DNA from: Nectonema munidae
Taxonomy: Eukaryota; Nematomorpha; Nectonematoida; Nectonematidae
Direction: 5' to 3'
Assembly (NCBI GenBank): GCA_030549495.1
Contig: JAUIRK010000903.1
Location: forward strand, 186,001 to 250,000
DNA length: 64,000 bases
Shown in pieces: positions 1-11,802 of this stretch. Position 1 is the stretch's first letter. Each line of letters starts with the position of its first letter. The notes beneath the pieces were generated by a model. That model saw nothing but the letters and a program-made list of their open reading frames with translations. It searched no databases and was not told the DNA's origin. The translations under genes were made by a program, and so were the position numbers.

Positions 1-1836
1 AATTAAACAATTCATTTCAAGGCAGAGGAGAAACAAAATGTATAAAGGATTTCTTTTCCATGTAATTTATCATGTCGCTATATATTAGTTATTACTTTTA
101 TAGGATTAAAGATATTAAAAAAAAAATTTTCTCAAGTTTTCCTCCCTTAGTAGCAGAAGCGTACCCACAGGGAGGAAAAGCCCCATAAAAAATGTTTTGC
201 CCCCTCCTTTCTGTAGTAAAAACGCATATGATGGTTATGCAAAAGACTTGTCAATGAATACGGAGAAATTTTCAAAAAAAAAACTATTTTTTTTAAAGAA
301 AATAGTAAGGTGACAGCTTATGAGGGGTACAGAATATTCTGACCTGAGAAAATTAATTGAAAAGCCTACATTAGATCAAACCCCTAGATGACTTATTCGG
401 TGATGCTCATCTTATGAGAGAAATAACAGTGCGTGATAATAACACATGTGCATAACAAAAATATTATAAGGTGTAAATTATGTCCTAGAAGTTACAAAAA
501 ATAGAAGTTCACTATATATTTTTCGAGTACAGTATGTTATCTGTTGAAGTCTTACTCTTCCGCTAATAAAGCAAAACGAAAAAGATTTTGTCCAGGATTA
601 AAAATAAGCTTATACATTGCATTTTTATATTTGCAATTTAAAAGTAATCTGTACTGGAGGAAATTGACAAACGATTCAAAACAAATATTTTTGTAATAAA
701 GCAAAATAAAATTTTAAATTTAACAAAGAAAATGTAAAGAATATTTTTGGACAAAGTATGTGTATTTCTTGTTTTAAAATATAGTTTTCCATGCGTTTTT
801 ACAATTACAACATAAAAATAAAGTATGATGCTTGTAAATATATTTGCCACACTCACTATACTTTCTTATTCCCATTATTCTAGGCTTATATTAGTCGAAG
901 AGCAGTAACAGTGAATATAGCAGTTGGTTCATTAGTTTTTGTGAAACTGTAAAAAGAAAGCAGATTTAAGTAGTTATGCTAGTGAATGAACACTCGCTTC
1001 TGATTTTCATAGACCTTTTAGCTAAAGATAAGCTAGATGCCTCATAAAGCTATTCCTGCCTGAAACTGATGGGTTAGCACTTCGATTAGCTTTCATAATT
1101 AACCATCTGTTATTAGCAGAAATGTGGAGGAAATTTCTAAAAATCGCTATTGGCCATTATCTGGAAGCCTTATATATCAGCTAAAATTTCAAAGCCTCTT
1201 TATAAAAACGTTTACCTTAGACGTATATTTGTTGTAGTCTAAGATTGTTTGCGGCGGTTTTTTATCCAAATGTATCAATTCTTGAAAGATATTGTCTCAA
1301 CCCCACATAAACAGGTTTAAAATTTTTTTGGAATGCTTGTGTATAATGTAAATGGTCAAAGAGGAATACTGTGAATAAAAGCATGCTTTTACATCATCCA
1401 GTCAACCGGAAACTTTTTGTAGAAAAAAAGATAAAAATTCGAGAGCTCATCTATAGTTACACAGTTTGTTGGAGACTAATATTGATGTCAATTTTCCAGA
1501 AATTTGTTTTGAATGCATCTTACCGCTACCAATCTAAGAGAATTGTCGCTTTCTCTCTTTGAAACAAATTGTATGAATGTACGAACGATAATGAACACAT
1601 CTCTACTAACTGCAGCTTTCATAGATGAATTTGCATATTTTTCTGAAGAACGTCAATCTGTTGGTCTTTTAATTGCCGATATATAGAAGACAAGCGAATG
1701 AAGCTAACAAATGCTCGATTGAATGTAGAAACGTAGTTGAATATTACCTGTATCTATTGAATTCATAAATGTGCTAACCATATCCTCGATGAAGAAAAGA
1801 CTAAAATATTTCCATGCATCCTTCACATTTTTGGCA
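1..1836. other. AT-rich flank downstream of the F-box gene
   Basis: No gene is recognised here. The stretch is AT-rich, and the short open frames at 638-856 and 1371-1562 have no domain, splice structure or codon bias to support them. Around 150-205 there is a GC-richer patch (AGCGTACCCACAGGGAGG, then a run of C) of the kind seen at the ends of decayed transposons, but no partner repeat was found. An ATTAAA-type signal on the minus strand at 1668-1673 could serve the F-box gene, whose stop lies 165 bases upstream of it. Confidence 0.4.
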
Positions 1837-4100
1837 TTAGCTTTTGGACGGCTGTGGAAAAAATCTTCTGCCCTTAGCATCTATGCTTATCCAAAAAATT
1901 CTGTTCAAGCTAGTGCTTTGAGGGAATCTCTCTTCTTGACCAATTTCTTCCTTTTCATCGCTGTTTTTTCAACTCAGGCGTTCACATCACTTAGGGAAAA
2001 ACATCTGAACCAATTTCTAACAAGGATTAGAAAGATGGAGTGGATGGTCAATACACAAATGGTATGCTTTCAGTCAGAACACATTATTTACTGACCTACT
2101 TACCTCAAGGTGCGTAAAAAATCTCGCTGTATTGCATTCTTTTTCAACGCAGTGTGAATTTTTTCAGGTATTGGAAAGCATTCACCTGTAAAAAATTTTA
2201 AACAAATTTTTTTGTCCTTGAAACCAATGAGAAAGCCATTTTCAATTCTTTCGTTGGTCTCATAAATTAGGCATATTGCATCCCAGATGTATAAGAAGAA
2301 AATATGCAGATCAATTGCTTTATCAATGTTTTCTGAAGACATGGCATAACAATATGGCTAATAATGCTATCAAAAGAGCTTACTTTTATTCTAGTTTGAA
2401 GTTTGATTTATAAAAAACTTATATTTGGATATTTGTTATGTAAATACTATTTAGGCGTATAAAATGAAAGCACATTTTTTATCAACAATGCTGACATGCT
2501 GTTTTTCAAGTAAAGAAATAATGGTGTAGAAAACATCAGAGTACCCAAATGAATAGCATGACTTTAGCGTAATTTGTTTTATTCAAACATATTTTTGATT
2601 TACCATTAATACTACTAGATGGCAATCTCTATCTATAATCTATATCTTATGTAAAAATAAAGATAAAATCTGATTGCATGAAACTATGTCCTCTTAGTAC
2701 AGTTCACTTCTTTGTGTCCTAGAAGTTTTTTTCATGAGTTTAAAAATCACTTAGATTGATAAACAATATATTAAAAATAAAAGTACAAAAATATCTGATA
2801 AAAGTAGGCTTTCATGCTCTGCATGAAAAATTAAAACAGAAAATAACTCTAACAACTGATTTTAAGTATTTTTGATTATATTTTGATTCTTGTAAAAATA
2901 TTGTATTGAACTTGTTTTGGTAAATTTATGGTAAAGTGCTCATTTTTTATCGAACCTTTGGGTCTCTCCCTTTTTATAGTAAGTAACAGTTTCCTTTTTT
3001 CTTGATTATTTATTGAAGTATATGCAAATCATTTAAAGAAAATATTGGATATTGGAAAAGGTAAAATACCCTCGAGTATGGTAGTTTATAGTGGGGCAAT
3101 TGTTTCTAATAACATAAAGAAAACTAGTCTTTCAATAAACAAAATTATTGACCAATGTAGGTGGGGAAAATTTGGATATTTTTTTATTAGTTTTTGGTAT
3201 TTAACTAGCATATTCATTTTTGATTTGTTTCATCAAATAGTACAGAAAAAAATACCAAATACGTATGTCTTATATGGGTTAAGTTTATTTTATTTTGACC
3301 AACTCCGTCCTTCTAAGATTAAACGTACTACTTCCCCATACAATTATTTTCTTTTCTTGCACATAATAGCTTTACTTTTTAAATTAAAATATATATTTTC
3401 AAAAAGTAACTTTCAATTTTTATTTGGTAACTATTTGGCTTGTTATATTGTCAAAAAAGCTAAATGGTTACACTTTCAAAATTTAGTTTATGAAGTATAT
3501 TTCAATTTCCGTATATAAGACAGGTCACAGTACTCAAAACATTGATTTTTTAATATTTTCTTGAAAAAAATTCCCATTGATAAAAATATCCTGGGTACGA
3601 CACTGTTTAGTAGGCCATTCGTAGTAGCAAAGAAAGTCAAGAATATAAACCTACTCAATTACCAAAACAGAGACCATCATATAATACGAGTATGAAAATT
3701 GGTTCAAATCAAACTTTGGATAATTTGAAATACTTTTATGATACCGAGGGATTCGAGCTATTGGGAATATTTATATATATTATATTCTTTATATCTAAAT
3801 AATTTTGAAAATGCTTTAAACATTAAAACTCTAAAATAAGAATTATAATTATCGGGTTTCTAACAGTTTTAAATACATTAAAATTAGTTAAACCAATGAA
3901 GATATTCTGAAAGATTTACCATTAGAATTTGGGTGATATACATATAAAAGGTGTTTTCTCCAAAAATATTGAGACCCTGGTCCAAATATTACTTTATAAA
4001 AAAGTTTGCATACTAAAGAAATATTTAAAATTAATATATCAAATGGCAAAAATAAAAATATTTTTTGAAGTAATTCCGAGGGTAAATTGATAATTTTCAT
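1837..4100 (-). CDS. F-box domain protein, three exons, 177 aa
   Basis: Exons on the minus strand are 4100-3920, 2332-2104 and 1960-1837. Splice phases match at both joints (G|AA gives Glu, AG|C gives Ser), all introns are GT-AG, and the reading ends at TAA 1839-1837. Residues 3-50 fit an F-box: INLPSELLQKIF, a hydrophobic middle, SLVCKLFYKV, then YFWRKHL. F-box proteins bind Skp1 and bring substrates to SCF ubiquitin ligases; the partner and substrate cannot be told here. Residues 61-137 include a hydrophobic, aromatic-rich segment (IFFLYIWDAICLIY), and the tail is charged (DEKEEIGQEERF). I recognise no second domain. The ATG at 4100 is preferred because the frame upstream begins only with GTG. 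At 177 aa it is short for the family, so further exons or a decayed copy remain possible. Confidence 0.68.
2734..2788. repeat. First copy of a 55-bp direct repeat
   Basis: Lies in F-box intron 1. It begins TTTCATGAGTTTAAAAATCA and matches 4095-4150 at roughly nine in ten positions. Similarity stops abruptly on its left side. Confidence 0.6.
2789..3919. other. Rest of F-box intron 1, unassigned open frame
   Basis: A plus-strand frame at 3045-3518 is open for 157 codons but starts at a non-ATG codon, is very rich in Phe, Ile, Lys and Tyr as AT-rich noncoding DNA would be, and shows no domain. I treat the stretch as intron with possible old repeat remains. Confidence 0.4.
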
Positions 4101-4150
4101 GACTTTAAAAATCACTTAGATTGATGAACAATAAATTAAAAATTAAAAAT
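4095..4150. repeat. Second copy of the 55-bp direct repeat, over the F-box start codon
   Basis: TTTCATGACTTTAAAAATCA and the following 35 bases repeat 2734-2788. The CAT at 4098-4100 is the F-box start codon read on the minus strand, so the immediate 5' leader of the gene consists of this repeat. Confidence 0.6.
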
Positions 4151-5175
4151 ATACATTTTTGTTTTTTAGAAAACTTTTTTAGCTTATTTATCCACAAAAA
4201 AATTCCAACTAGTTTCATTATTAGTAATTTTGCATAATTTGTTAGGATATATAATATCTATCTATCGCGTGAGGCATTATCGAGAGGAAGGATTCTTAAA
4301 TTCCGTTATGAAAAGTAACATGTAAGGTAGGGCGATAGAAGTCAAAAAAGAAGATTAATTTAAAAATAAAAATTGGATTAGATAGTCAAAATATCAGAAT
4401 ACTAGTATAAGTAAGAAGTTTTTTTACAGTAATAATATAAGTTTGAAAAAATAAGACGGCAATTAAAATCAGAATTCTCAGGCGCCATTAACGCAAACTT
4501 TGAAAAATATATGGCCACACCAAACAGTTATTAACTTTTATTTATAAGATGCAAATTACACATAGAGATAAAAGAAATACACGTAATATGTTTATAGTTA
4601 TGATGGATATTTTTTATATATCAATCTTTAATTACACACATATGCGTAACTAAAACACAAATTAAAATATTAGAATTTGAGTGTTGTATGCATGGTTTAA
4701 ACAATGAAGAACTATGTAATTTCTTCATAGGAAATTGTTCTTAAATTTTAAAATAAATGTACCGTGGGGTTTTCCATCGAGAAGGGACAATTGCGCTGCT
4801 TGTATCAAAATATGAAGAAAGAGGTTTGATACGGATACATTGAGTTATCGAAACCCAGTATCAAAGTTACCCAAGCCGTAAAAAGACAACTTGACACTGC
4901 GCTTAGAAACTATAAAATTTTTCAGGTTTTTAAATTTTAAAGCTGTCATGCACACAATTCTCTTTCTGATCATTAAAGCTTTGATTTATTAAATGCGTTC
5001 TAGTAATGTATTAAATTTATAGACTTTTTTTGGATTTAAATTTATTCTTAGCTAACAAGTTAATATCGGAACGCTTTTTGCTGTCTATCTTTGGCTTACC
5101 TTTAATTTACCCTAGAAGAAAACGCTTGAGACTAATCTCTATGTTGAAAATATTTATTTATTATTTCAGATAAAC
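4151..5175. other. AT-rich spacer with a short hAT-like scrap
   Basis: Mostly featureless. At about 4850-4925 the plus strand reads VKRQLDTALRNYK, which resembles LKRHLETAFNK in the finger-like frame just downstream. It is probably a related or duplicated transposase scrap. Confidence 0.35.
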
Positions 5176-5352
5176 ATGGCAAATTCATCAGAAAATAGTG
5201 TCGACAATTCAGCATTAGTTTTCATTGATCCCAACAAGAATTGTATGATGCATATGTGTCTGCTATTTAAGACTTTGTTCTCAAATGAAAGTAAGCATTC
5301 TTGCATACTAAAAAGACATTTAGAGACTGCGTTTAATAAGATAAAATATTAG
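5176..5352 (+). pseudogene. N-terminal zinc-finger fragment of a hAT-type transposase
   Basis: A 58-codon frame starts at ATG 5176 and ends at TAG. It holds a Cys/His arrangement (NCMMHMCLLF, then SNESKHSCILKRHLETAF) that resembles the BED-like finger at the start of many hAT transposases, where the usual text is CxxC ... LKRHLETKH. The final His of the finger is replaced in the ETAF segment, and nothing transposase-like follows, so this is a fragment. An acceptor-like TTATTTCAG just before it and a GTAAGC inside it mimic an exon, but the frame reads straight through the GTAAGC. Confidence 0.5.
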
Positions 5353-5950
5353 ATTTTTAAAAAAGTTACCTGATGATTTTCAAAGAAGAAAGACAGTAAA
5401 TAAAAGATCACTAATATGGAGCAAGGAACTTTGACTTTTATCAAATAAGAAAATTTAATGTTCAATGTTTTAATAATTTTGGCATGCGTCATTTATGTAT
5501 GATCTCATAGTTCCTCACCATATGTTTGATATCATACAATACAATCTATACTTTCACAAATACAAAAATAAGAGTTTGACCAAAAAATAATAATTAATAA
5601 AAAAGAGAATTGAGAAATAATCAAAAAGTTTTAACCTATTTAGATTACTACTTGTATAAGCCATATTGTGATTATACCAGATTTCTGTGTAAGGCAAATT
5701 TTTTATAGTTCTATTTTTTTGGAAAATCCATAAAAACGTTTCTTATGTCAGATTCTTTCTATAGCTCATTTTGGATGATTAATAGTCGACAGGCTTTAGA
5801 CCTGGAAACATTCATTTGTGATTGCACATAGGATTATCTGGAAAGAGTTTTTTTGTCATTTTTTATGATTGTTTTCATGATCAATTTCTAAATAGCAATC
5901 GATAATAATAATAAAGCTACTATTTTTGTTATATCGTTAACAACTCTTAA
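5353..5950. other. AT-rich spacer
   Basis: No coding or repeat signal was recognised. It ends in the TTAA (5947-5950) that borders the next element. Confidence 0.4.
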
Positions 5951-6135
5951 CTCTATTAGTGCTGAGCTAAATTTTTCCGCTCAAGTCCTGGAGGGGAGGG
6001 GGCGTAAAGTGCCACCCTTTTTTCTCAGATATTAATACGTTTTTTTTAATAATAATTGATTTATTTATGCCCCCTCTTCTCAAAAAGGAACTTTTTATTT
6101 AAATAATTATATAAAGTTATTTACACATATACATT
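5951..6135 (+). mobile_element. Left-end fragment of the TTAA element (copy C)
   Basis: After TTAA the sequence CTCTATTAGTGCTGAGC, then CCGCTCAAG and a G-rich tract followed by CGTAAAGTGCC, matches the left ends of the copies at 13585 and 43062. It continues into the AACTTTTTATTTAAATAATT part of array 1 and stops at about 6135, where a pogo-type element begins. Only the left 185 bases survive. Confidence 0.75.
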
Positions 6136-7865
6136 CAAACCTGTGTTAGCGGCCATCTCCCTATAACGTTCTGCGGATAGTGGCCAAAATAATTTCCCCC
6201 GTAAGAAAAAATAGTGCTATATACCTTGTCTATAGCGGTCACCTATTCAACGCGGCCAGCAGCCACTTCTATTGCATCCAAAAACGGTTTTTTGACTCCA
6301 TATAGTGGCCATCGATATTAAAATTTGTCATAAAATATTTCGTAAAATTTTATTTTTTGAGCAGAATTTGAGGTGTCCATAACGAGAACTCAATCCGGGG
6401 ATTGCATGCAGCAAGAGCATGCAGCCGCACCACGACTCATCGGGTGCTATAGGGCATTTTCAAATCTACTTATTAAGTTTGGAATAAATCAAAAAAGTTT
6501 CAAAGATGAGCAGACTCATATTCAATATCGCGCTGCTAAGAGGAGGTCAGAATTTTATGTCATTCTATTAGCTTCAAGCTTCCATATTTTGCGTGTGCAA
6601 ACATTGTTACAATATGCATTAAACTTACAGCTTACACATAGTTTTACAGTTTTTAAATTTGGTTGATTATTTAGGTTATGAATCACATGTCAATCGATAT
6701 TCAAAAAACCTGTCAAAACTAGTCTTGTCAGATCTCTTGTGAGAGCTGTCAAAAGAAAGTCATGAAGCATGTGTAAATTTATTTCATTCTCAATTAGCAA
6801 GTAGCATCTCCTTCTCTTTCTTCGTTTTAATAAATCATCTCTAGTACATCAATCGTATTGATTGCATTTTCTTCAAAACATTCCATCTCATTCATTTTCG
6901 TTGAGTGAGTTTCCCATGGCTCCAGGTCGCTTTCCTTTTTCTTTGGAGAAAAAGATTGAGGTCATTAAAATGCATGATCAGTACAAGATGAGTGCCCGCT
7001 CCATCATCGTTGTGGTCATCGTAGTGGTCGAACACAGACCCTCAAAATTATCAAGGGCAAAGCTGAGTGGTTAGAAGATTTTGAAAGTAACGTGCCTCTC
7101 GATCGAAAGAGGTAAATAAAGAAGACCGCCAACGATGAACTAAACATCGTACTTTACGAATGGTTTAAGGCACAACAGCACGTATCTGGTCAGTTAGTGG
7201 AACGCTTTTGCAAGAGAAGGCTCAAGTTCTCGCAGCTGAACTTGACCTGAAGAACTTCAAAGCTTGCAAAGGATGGTTAGAGACATTTCGGCGACGTCAC
7301 AATATTGTTTTTGGCAAGATGAATGGAGAAAGTAGTGGAGTGGACAATGCTCTTATCACCGAGTGGATATCAAAATTACCAGAACTTTGCGCAAGCTACG
7401 AATTCTGCAATATTTACAACATGAATGAGACGGGTCTCTTCTTTAAAGCGTCAGTTGTCTCAACGCTTCATCTGAAAGGTGCTGATTGCTCGGGTGGAAG
7501 AGGGTCAAAAGAGCGCATCACTGTCATATTATGCGCAAATGCCGCTAGAGACAAAGAACAATTGATGGTTATTGGCAAATCAATCAAGCCGCTTTGCTTT
7601 GGACGAATCAATAGGAATGACCTCATAGTGATCTATCATGCCAACAAGGGGGCATGGATGACAAGTAATCTATTCGAAGTATACATGCGTAAGCTGGATG
7701 CTAAAATGAGTCCAAAAAAAGAATCATTCTCCTGATCCTATACAATGCTCCGTGCCATCTTCAACTTCATTTGAAGAATATTAACCTACTCTTTCTGCCT
7801 CCCAACACCACTTCCGTCACTCAGCCCTCATTCAAGCGAACAAACAGAAGTTTTCTGAAGTGAAA
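6136..7865 (+). mobile_element. pogo/Tigger-type DNA transposon relic
   Basis: The left part (6136-6340) is a series of GGCCA-rich segments (GTTAGCGGCCATCTCC, TAGTGGCC) typical of Tigger termini. A transposase follows on the plus strand: a psq-like helix-turn-helix (KKIEVIKMHDQYKMSARSI, near 6946-7003), a frameshifted piece, a CENP-B type helix-turn-helix (KACKGWLETFRRRHNIVF, 7260-7313) and the DDE core (YNMNETGLFFKA, near 7420-7450; SKERITVILCAN). The text LPPNTTSVTQPSFKR near 7797-7842 matches the end of the DDE fold. The first catalytic Asp, normally NADETG, reads NMNETG, there is a deletion after KESFS, and no matching right end was found. Inactive. Confidence 0.85.
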
Positions 7866-8739
7866 AATAAATGATATAAGGTAAGAGATTGTTCACAAAT
7901 AACGTTAACCAATTATGCCAATTTTTTACCAGCCTTCTCACCTCTGTCAAATTTTCCTTCTCTTTATTACATATAATGCCAACTTTTTACCCCCTTCCCG
8001 TATTTAAGTTTCGTTATTTGTCAACAATCGCTAACCAAAAGGATGTAAATTCAAAAGAAATGGATTGAAATATTTTAGTAAATTTTCAGTTAATTAATTT
8101 AACTTTAATCAAATGTAGTGTATATCGCGATGATTGGAATACAAAAGATTTGCTTGCAACAAATAAAAGGAAACTACGAATAATAACTGTTTGAGTCTTT
8201 TTATATTATAGTGGGTATGAGAAGTACATTCTTTATGATATATTCAAATATAGCACATCTAATAAATTATATTTGCCAATGTATAGCAACTCTTTTTGTT
8301 TTCCAATTTCCTAATGATCACTATATAATGTTCAATGATACAAAGTTTAAATAATTATTATAAATCAGATCTTAAGTGTCATCATTTTAAAATATTACTA
8401 ATATTGGTCACTCTATAACAATGAAAAAAAAACGTAAAAGTAAGTTTCATTTTCTAAGAGCATTTTATGCGTAGATCACGAATATGGAACTTGTTTTTTT
8501 CTGAGACCCTTCAGTTTTTCGTAAAAAGCAAAGCATGCATTGTCTATCTAAACGGTATGGAAATTTTTTGCTTACTATAAATGCATTTTCATTTTTATAT
8601 TTTTATTCTTTTTTTGATGCTTTTACCATTATTTTAATTTTTTCGATTACTAAGAGTTCTTTGTAAAAGTAGAAATATTTAAAATGCTGAGAGAATGCAA
8701 GAGTGCAAGATGCAAGAGAGTGCGAAGAAAAGGCAATTG
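7866..8739. other. AT-rich spacer
   Basis: No gene was recognised. Two short C/T-rich segments read AATTATGCCAATTTTTTACC and TAATGCCAACTTTTTACCCC (about 7910-8000), a loose local repeat that may be the remains of a transposon end. Confidence 0.35.
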
Positions 8740-10040
8740 ACTCAACGCGTCAAAAAACTTAATGAGTTGTACTTTGGATGTAAAGTGTGTGACTAGGGCA
8801 AGAGTTGGACACCTCAGATATGCTGTGCCAGGTGTACAAGTTCTCTTTCTGCCTGGTTAGGGCAAAGGGACTGGACTCATGTTTGGTGTACCAATGGTCT
8901 GGAGGGAGCCTAAAGACCATTCAATAGATTTCTATTTCTACGTAATGGATATTAAAGGTAGGTATTAATTGTATTTTTCATGTAAAGTAGTATCAATTTT
9001 TTAATTTTATTTTTTTTTCCTACAGGTTGTAACAGAAAAGGCAAAAAAAATCTATCGTATGTCCAGATCTTCCATCTGCTATTCGCCAAATTCTACATTA
9101 AAGTGCTATTCCTGTACCACAGCCGCCTTCTGAACTACCAAGCGATGACAACAACAACTCAGAAGATTCAGAATCTCATGGTACAACTTATACGAAACAG
9201 TTTGAATCTGATAAGAAACCACATCTCATCACCCAACTGGAACTCAATGATCTTCTTTGTGATCTAACACTTACTAAGCAACAGAGTGAACTCTTGGCTT
9301 CACGTTTACAACAATGGCATATGTTGGATTAAGATGTTGGAATTAGTGTGTTTAGAAAGAGTTTTGCAAATGTAGAGAAGTTCTTCATTTAGAAAACAAC
9401 TTGACTTACTGTAAATTCGATGTCCTTGAGATGTCATATGAACCAAATGTGTGGAAGTTATTTATAGATAAATCGCTTTATAGTATAAACGCATTTTTGT
9501 TGCACATTGGAAACACTATGCCTTCAGTTCCAGTTGCTCACTCGATCATTTTGAGAGAAACCTATGAAAACCTGGCTTTTATTCTGTAACGCATAAAATA
9601 CAAAGCGCATTATTGGCTAATTTTTGCAGACTTGTAAGTAGTGGCCATACTTAATGGCCTACAGACTTGATAGACGAACTTTATGTGCTTTATTTGCAAG
9701 TGGGATAGCAGGGCAAAGTCAGAACATTGTATACGCTCAGAATGGCTACATCGGGAATCTATTACGCCTGGATGCCATAATGTAATTCATTAGCCATTAG
9801 TTACGAAAGAAAGAATCATTTTGCCACCGTTGCATATAAATCTCGCACTTTTAATAAATTTGTATTTGACAAAAATCAAAGTTGCATATAGAAAGCTCAA
9901 GAACATGATTAGTGTTTTTCATCTAGAAGATTTTTTTATATTTTGAAAATAACTGGCGTAATAAAGCAACAATATTGAATGTTTTTAAAAAGAAAATACG
10001 AACTAATAATCATTGCGAGGGATTCCATAACAGATAAATT
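8740..10040 (+). pseudogene. Relic of a dispersed multi-exon repeat-family protein
   Basis: Decayed plus-strand frames read in order: WTPQICCARCTSSLSAWL, VPMVWREPKDHSIDFYF, a junction at MDIKG|CNRKGKK, PQPPSELPSDDNNNSEDSES, LTLTKQQSELLASRLQQW, WKLFIDKSLYSINAFLLHIG, PSVPVAHSIILRETYENL and IILPPLHINLALL near 9818-9860. From memory, proteins with this series of motifs recur in many copies in arthropod and cnidarian genomes, usually as uncharacterised proteins; I do not know their formal transposon class. A GT-AG intron (GTAGGTATT ... TTCCTACAG, 8957-9025) falls exactly at the break between two matching segments. Several stops and frame changes make it inactive. The open frame at 9401-9589 is its best preserved piece. 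Confidence 0.6.
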
Positions 10041-10980
10041 TTTTATCATATTGTGCTCATTTTAGTTCTATCATGTTTTAGTCTCAAATCCACTTTGAAT
10101 CACGACAAAACAACTGTATGGGAAGTGTTTGAATTTTACACATTGCAATTGTGAAGAGAGACTATGGATTGATGTACCAGAAATTGAGTCTTTGAATTCC
10201 CAATATAATTGGAGTGGTGGCAAAAAAAGATAAGAAATAAAATCAAGAAAAATTGTTTGATTTGTTAAACAATAACTTGTACATGTTTTTGAGTAGAATG
10301 TCTGTATGCATATCTTCTCCTCTAAACGTAGAAATCTTGAACACCAATGATAAATTTTGTGTAAATTTTTCAATATTAAATAATATTTCTTCATTTAGCC
10401 TTTCATCTATATTGAATGATTGACAATTTTTTAATAAAAATCTGTGTAAATATTTGAATATTTTTTGTACCTAGTTCGTGTTAGATATTTAGTGCAGTTG
10501 TTTAAATCGTAACAGCTATTTAAAATATAATATTTAGCGTTTACGTATTTTTTTGTGTTTACTCTATATTTAAAATATAATTCAGACATGTCGTTTTTAA
10601 ATAATACTTTGTACAAACTTTACTTTATCATTTTTAATTTATAAAAAGTGCAAAAAACTTTCTACCTCATAATTTTTTTGCTGAAAAATTTTTTTACACA
10701 AATTTTCTTCCTAGTAAATTTTTACGACAGCTTAACTTAAAATAAAAAACTCAATATACGTAAAAATATTTTATCCGATTTTAATATGAATGTTATTTTA
10801 TAGTATTTTAGGTAATGTTGCACTATCTGTGCATCGATAAAAAGCCAATTGCATTGGAAAGAAGTTCTTCAATGAAATGATGATATCATACGTCAATCTA
10901 ACAATAGTGTGATGAAGGGGAATGATGAGTGTGATTAAGAGAAATGTGCACATTCGTAGTGTGTGCAGCACATTCATATA
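10041..10980. other. AT-rich spacer
   Basis: Nothing recognisable. The minus-strand frames at 10071-10394 and 10431-10616 have no domain and a composition expected from AT-rich noncoding DNA. Confidence 0.4.
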
Positions 10981-11802
10981 CAGTAAAACCTCGTTATCTC
11001 GAATTTGAAAGGACCAAACAAAAACTTCGAGATATCCAGGTGTTCGAGATATCCAAAATATCAAGAAAAACGATTATCAAGTCCATTTTTTGAAAAATAA
11101 GAATCGACCGGTATGTTTTTTGTCTGCTTGTTAGATCTAAAGTAACTCTGCTAAAATAAACAGATCCTGACATCTTTTTAAAGGGCATTTTATTTTAAAT
11201 CAACGTCAGTAAGTCGGACTCAAAGAGACAGAAAGTCCAAAAAATGGTAGATGATTTGATGAAGGCATAAAAAACTATGAAAATCCATGATCATCACACT
11301 TCGTATGCCTAGTTTTACATCACTTCTCTAAGCAGCTTTGATGATGTTGACATATTACATTCATTACAAACTTAATTTATTGAAGAAAAAATATGGCAAC
11401 AATTGTTGCATAAATAAAATTTTAAATACTGAAATATATGGGGGAGAAGGGGGAGAAGAGCAAAATGCGTTTTGCCCCCTAGGAAAACATTAGGTGGAGG
11501 GGAGAGGGAAAGGGTCCCTGATGTATTGCTGCAAAATTGCTAGAGAACATTTATTTTTTATTATTTGATGTTTTGTTGTAAATCATTATTTACGTATGTA
11601 AAAAGTTCGAGATAAACATAGTAAATTTGATGCTTGTAGCAATTAAATACTTCGAGATATCCGGGTTATTCAAGATATCAGAGTTCGAGATATGCAAACT
11701 TATTTACATGTAATGTATAGGGAAAAAAGTTCGTACCATAAAAGAACTTCGAGATAACCGATACTTCGAGATATCACATGTTCGAGATATCGAAGTTTTA
11801 TG
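10981..11802. mobile_element. pogo-type MITE (TA target site)
   Basis: The left end CAGTAAAACCTCGTTATCTC and the right end ATATCGAAGTTTTATG are imperfect inverted repeats, flanked by TA on both sides (10979-10980 and 11803-11804). The motif TTCGAGATA recurs many times close to both ends, as in pogo/Tigger-derived elements. The 822-bp body has no transposase; the minus-strand frames at 10798-11188 are shadows of the inverted repeats. A G-rich/C-rich stretch (11440-11520) lies inside. Confidence 0.8.

Noticed and set aside
3045-3518. 157-codon plus-strand open frame inside F-box intron 1
   Set aside because: Non-ATG start, Phe/Ile/Lys/Tyr-rich composition as in AT-rich noncoding DNA, no domain, no splice partner.
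5168-5290. Apparent first exon (acceptor TTATTTCAG, ATG, donor GTAAGC)
   Set aside because: The frame reads on through the GTAAGC into LKRHLETAF, so it is a hAT finger-like fragment rather than a spliced exon.
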